Of a DNA stretch of 20,784 nucleotides, positions 17,572 to 20,784 are shown in pieces. Origin of the DNA: JACQQW01 sp964520655 (GTDB taxonomy: Bacteria; Omnitrophota; Gorgyraeia; Zapsychrales; Fredricksoniimonadaceae); NCBI GenBank assembly GCA_964520655.1, contig CAZFNI010000028.1, forward strand, positions 1-20,784. Direction: 5' to 3'. A program made the position numbers and the translations under genes. A model generated the notes under the pieces. It did not search any database. It had not been told where the DNA came from and saw only the letters and a list, made by a program, of their open reading frames with translations. Within the stretch, counting starts at the first letter, position 1. Every line of letters starts with the position of its first letter.

Positions 17572-18367
17572 TGAAGAGTTCGAGGGAATCCGAAAGGTGA
17601 TGTTCGCCCAGACCGGAGCCAGGCTTAAAGATACGAAACGTCCCCTGGTGATCGCTCGGCTAAGGCGTCGTCTCGAGGAATTGAAACTCAATAATTTCGG
17701 CCAATATCTGAGATTATTGACTCCGGGCAATGATGCGGAATTAGAATATTTTGTTAACGCGTTAACGACAAATGAAACGTTCTTTTTTCGCCATACTGTT
17801 CATTTTAACTATTTATACGAGGTCATTCTGCCAAAGCTTACGGCAGAGGGGAACAAAAAGATCGAGATATGGTCTGGTGCTTCCTCAACAGGTGAAGAGC
17901 CGTACTCGATCGCTATCGTTTTAACGGAGTTCGCGAAAAAGAACCATATTGATTTTAAGATCCACGCATCGGATATCAATAGTGAGGTTATTGCGGAAGC
18001 CAAGGAAGCCAGGTATGACCAGAGGGCTGTCAAAGAGGTGCCGGCGAGTTTGCTGCAGAAATATTTTAAGGAAGTCCCGGCGATCCGGGGCGGCGGCACG
18101 CAATATGTTGTGACTGACGAGATCAAACGTAAAGTAGAGTTCTTTGAACATAATTTACAGCAGACAGCTCCGCTTAAGAATATGGACATTATTTTTTTAA
18201 GGAACGTGCTGATATATTTTGAGAGGGACATCAAGGAGAGGGTTGTGAACCTTCTTGAGCCAAGCTTAAAGTCTGGGGGATATTTCTTTATCAGTCTCTC
18301 TGAGAATTTGAATGATACCAAAACAAATTTAAAATTGATCGAAGCAGGGATATTCATTAAACCATGA
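17555..18367 (+). CDS. cheR: CheR, MCP glutamate methyltransferase
   Basis: 270 residues, normal length for CheR. An N-terminal helical domain (about 1-75) is followed by the SAM-dependent methyltransferase domain with the SAM-binding motif GASSTGEEPYS at 108-118 and the RNVLIYF motif at 216-222. The enzyme adds methyl groups to glutamates of the MCP signalling domains for sensory adaptation, opposing CheB. The ATG lies within the end of cheW, and the stop overlaps the cheB start (ATGA). The neighbouring MCPs show no C-terminal tethering pentapeptide, so recruitment is probably direct. Confidence 0.95.
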   Translation: MLSISDEEFEGIRKVMFAQTGARLKDTKRPLVIARLRRRLEELKLNNFGQYLRLLTPGNDAELEYFVNALTTNETFFFRHTVHFNYLYEVILPKLTAEGNKKIEIWSGASSTGEEPYSIAIVLTEFAKKNHIDFKIHASDINSEVIAEAKEARYDQRAVKEVPASLLQKYFKEVPAIRGGGTQYVVTDEIKRKVEFFEHNLQQTAPLKNMDIIFLRNVLIYFERDIKERVVNLLEPSLKSGGYFFISLSENLNDTKTNLKLIEAGIFIKP

Positions 18368-19407
18368 TCCGGGTGGCATGTGCCGATGATTCGGCTTTTT
18401 TACGACAGATATTAAAAGAAGTCCTGGAGTCCTCTGGTAAGATCCAGGTTGTGGGTCAGCTTAAGAACGGGAAAGAGGCATTGGAGTTTGCCAAGACCCA
18501 GAAACCTGACCTCATGATCCTAGACTGTGAAATGCCAGTCATGAATGGGTTGGAAGCGTTGCGGCGTATTATGCAGGAAGCCCCACTTCCGGTGGTGATG
18601 TTCAGTTCTTTGACGAGCGAAGGCGCTGCGGTGACCATTAAAGCCCTGGAGTATGGGGCGATGGATTTCTTGCTTAAACCTACCAGTAACGTGAATCGTC
18701 TGGAGGAGGTTGCAGAAACATTGATCGGTAAGATCGAGTTGATCGCGACGCGCCGGCAGTTCATGGGGCTGGGCGGGCAGGCGCATCGTGTGGCCGCGGG
18801 AACGGTTGATCTAAAAGCGATACCGACCCGCACCATTGATCTGATCGCGTTGGGGTCATCCACTGGAGGCGTGCAGGCAGCTATGGCGTTATTGCCAAAA
18901 TTACCGAAGGATACACCGCCGATCGTCTGGGTCCAGCATATGCCGGAACATTTTACAAAAAGTTTTGCTGACCGATTGAACGGGATTTGTCAAATGGGTG
19001 TCAAAGAAATGGAAGACGGCGATGTGGTCACCCGGGGGCAAGTGTATCTGGGGCGCGGCGGCAGGCAGATGATCGTCGCCAGTGAAGGGTTGAAATTAAA
19101 GGTTAGGTTTGCTGGCAGTGAAAAAGTCAACGGGTTCTGCCCCAGCTGTAATGTATTGTTTGATTCTGTTGCCCAATATTATGGCGCAAATGCGCTGGGT
19201 ATCATCTTAACCGGCATGGGCAATGATGGGACTCAAGGGTTGGTTAATATGCACAGAAAAGGATCCTATGTGCTGGGGCAGGATCAGATGACATCAACGG
19301 TCTACGGGATGCCCAGGACAGCTTTTGAGGCGGGAGCGGTCAATGTGCAGCTGCCGATCGAACGTATGGCCGAAGGGGTCATCAAGGTTTGCGGATTATC
19401 AGCATAA
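18364..19407 (+). CDS. cheB: CheB, receiver-controlled MCP methylesterase/deamidase
   Basis: 347 residues. A receiver domain (1-120) with an acidic pair in CADDS, phospho-acceptor Asp54 (ILDCEMPVMNG) and Lys in LKPT. A linker leads to the methylesterase domain with the complete catalytic triad: Ser166 in GSSTGG, His192 in QHMPEHF and Asp288 in GMGNDG. Phosphorylation by CheA releases the esterase, which removes methyl groups from MCPs. It is translationally coupled to cheR by a 4-bp overlap. Nothing in the sequence suggests loss of function. Confidence 0.96.
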   Translation: MIRVACADDSAFLRQILKEVLESSGKIQVVGQLKNGKEALEFAKTQKPDLMILDCEMPVMNGLEALRRIMQEAPLPVVMFSSLTSEGAAVTIKALEYGAMDFLLKPTSNVNRLEEVAETLIGKIELIATRRQFMGLGGQAHRVAAGTVDLKAIPTRTIDLIALGSSTGGVQAAMALLPKLPKDTPPIVWVQHMPEHFTKSFADRLNGICQMGVKEMEDGDVVTRGQVYLGRGGRQMIVASEGLKLKVRFAGSEKVNGFCPSCNVLFDSVAQYYGANALGIILTGMGNDGTQGLVNMHRKGSYVLGQDQMTSTVYGMPRTAFEAGAVNVQLPIERMAEGVIKVCGLSA

Positions 19408-19422
19408 AGAGGAGATGTTGTT

Positions 19423-20784
19423 ATGTCAGCAGCTTATGAAATGTCAGAAGACGATAAAAGAGAGATCGTTGCTGAGTTCCTAACAGAGAGCGATCAGCAC
19501 ATTCAAACATTGAACACTCTCTTGCTGAAAGCCGAAGAGATCATTAAAGCTAACGGGGAAGTCGCTAATGATCAGATCAACACCATGTTCCGTTCGGCAC
19601 ATACCATTAAAGGCTCAGCATCAATGCTTGGCTTTGAGAATTTAAGTCATTTGACCCATGAGATGGAAACTTTGCTTGACCGCGTGCGCAATAAGAAGAT
19701 GCAGCTGACCATGGGGATCATCGAGGTCCTTTTTACTGCTTTTGATGCGTTAAACGCTCTTCTTGAAAAATTACGAAATGAAGGGACGGATGTTCAGGAT
19801 GTCAGTGAGGTTGTAGAGAAGATCAAAGCAGTATTGGCAGGGGCAGAGACAGCGGTATTGCCTGCAGTCGCTCCTGCCGCGGTACCAGCGCCGCCTTCAC
19901 TTACTCCTCAGGAACAAAAGGAACGGACGGCGGATATCACTAAGTTCATGCCGGCGTTCCTGGAAGATTCGGACAGTTGTGTCCTGCGTTTTAACGAGAT
20001 CATCATGGCGATCGAAAAAGGTGATTTTAATCCCGACCAGTTAAATGAGCTTTTCCGTCTGGCGCACACGCTCAAAGGATCGTCGGGTATTGTTAAATGT
20101 AAAGGCATCGAGAGCGTTGCGCACAAGATGGAAGATCTAATGTCAGATTTACGGATAAAGGGACAGAAACCATCAACGCATATCCTGGCCCTGCTGTTTA
20201 AGGGCATTGATTGGATCAAGAATGCCCTTGATGCGCTGCGTAAACAAACATATCAGGAAACGGATCTAACGGCATTCTTAAGGGAGTTTCAGGTTAAAGA
20301 AGCATCCGCTGAACCTAAAGCGGTTGTTTCTCCTTTGCCATCTGTCCTCCCTGTTGTGGATCATTTCAAAGAGATGATCACTGACGACGTCAAAGAACGC
20401 ATCCTTTTAGCACGGGCATCAAAGAACTATATCTTTAAAACGGTTATCATGATCCAGAAAAAGGCGATCAAGCCTTTGAAAGCGGCGATCATTGAGGAGC
20501 GTTTAAAGAAAACAGGGGTGATCTTAGCCAGCATCCCCAGATTAGATGATGTCGCTGATGATGTGGATCACGATGTCATCATTCATATTCTTTATGCATC
20601 CCCGAACCAGGAAACTGAAGTTAAATCAATATTGTCTCTCGATGAGGTGGATATTATGAGCATTAATAATGAAGAATTCAATGAGATCCGGCAAGCTCAA
20701 CCAGCACAAGCAGCAGTTCCAGCAGTTCCAGTTGCTGCGGCATCCGCTCCAGCGCCAGCGGCTGCTGCATCCGCAACGTCTTCC
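19423..20784 (+). CDS. cheA: CheA chemotaxis kinase with two Hpt domains, 3' end outside the window
   Basis: The first 454 codons of a gene that is open to the window end. The ATG is 8 bp after GGAG (19411-19414) and 15 bp after the cheB stop. Two histidine phosphotransfer domains are visible: Hpt1 with phospho-acceptor His60 (AHTIKGSA) and Hpt2 with His215 (AHTLKGSS). A P2-like CheY/CheB-binding domain follows at about 333-420, then an alanine-proline-rich linker (about 426-454). The dimerisation, ATPase and CheW-binding domains must lie beyond the window. A duplicated Hpt is unlike the single P1 of enteric CheA and recalls the multi-Hpt ChpA/PilL kinases of pilus chemosensory systems. In the window context it would phosphorylate CheB, CheV, the CheY-like proteins and possibly the receiver on the pilus ATPase. 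Confidence 0.93.
   Translation, partial: MSAAYEMSEDDKREIVAEFLTESDQHIQTLNTLLLKAEEIIKANGEVANDQINTMFRSAHTIKGSASMLGFENLSHLTHEMETLLDRVRNKKMQLTMGIIEVLFTAFDALNALLEKLRNEGTDVQDVSEVVEKIKAVLAGAETAVLPAVAPAAVPAPPSLTPQEQKERTADITKFMPAFLEDSDSCVLRFNEIIMAIEKGDFNPDQLNELFRLAHTLKGSSGIVKCKGIESVAHKMEDLMSDLRIKGQKPSTHILALLFKGIDWIKNALDALRKQTYQETDLTAFLREFQVKEASAEPKAVVSPLPSVLPVVDHFKEMITDDVKERILLARASKNYIFKTVIMIQKKAIKPLKAAIIEERLKKTGVILASIPRLDDVADDVDHDVIIHILYASPNQETEVKSILSLDEVDIMSINNEEFNEIRQAQPAQAAVPAVPVAAASAPAPAAAASATSS

Overview
The window is 20.8 kb of densely coding bacterial DNA with every supported gene on the + strand, spacers of 0 to about 80 bp, and several start/stop overlaps. It looks like a draft, probably metagenome-derived assembly: two runs of exactly 100 N sit inside a repetitive gene, and two otherwise well-conserved genes each carry one small frameshift. 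GC content is moderate, mid-40s percent by eye. The organism cannot be named from this sequence. A very long coiled-coil protein, a pilus motor fused to a receiver domain and a haem-type MCP would fit Omnitrophota or a deltaproteobacterium-like lineage. That is a guess from gene style, not evidence.

Region 1 (1-7103): the 3' part of a giant coiled-coil gene built from 25-residue units, nearly identical at DNA level near the window start as a 225-bp (3 x 25 codons) tandem repeat. It is followed by a single-pass membrane protein with a Wzz-like extracytoplasmic part.

Region 2 (7110-13633): a type IV pilus/type II secretion assembly ATPase (GspE/PilB family) with an extra receiver domain fused to its C-terminus. 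Behind it lie a soluble PAS histidine kinase, two stand-alone receiver proteins (the second frameshifted), a CheX-type CheY-P phosphatase, a CheV (CheW-receiver) adaptor and a PilZ domain protein. The genes overlap or nearly abut except for one 72-bp spacer that holds a possible promoter.

Region 3 (13716-20784): a chemosensory cluster of two MCP receptors with near-identical signalling domains (the first interrupted by a one-base frameshift, the second with a CxxCH haem-type sensor domain), CheW, CheR, CheB and the N-terminal 454 residues of a CheA with two Hpt domains.

Taken together, the receptors, CheW/CheV, CheA, CheR and CheB form an adaptation-capable sensory pathway. The receivers and CheX would carry and terminate the signal. 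The unusual element is that a receiver domain is physically part of the pilus motor ATPase, so phosphorylation could act directly on pilus extension or secretion. The PilZ protein suggests a parallel c-di-GMP input. No flagellar genes are present here, which favours surface or pilus-based motility as the output; this is an inference.
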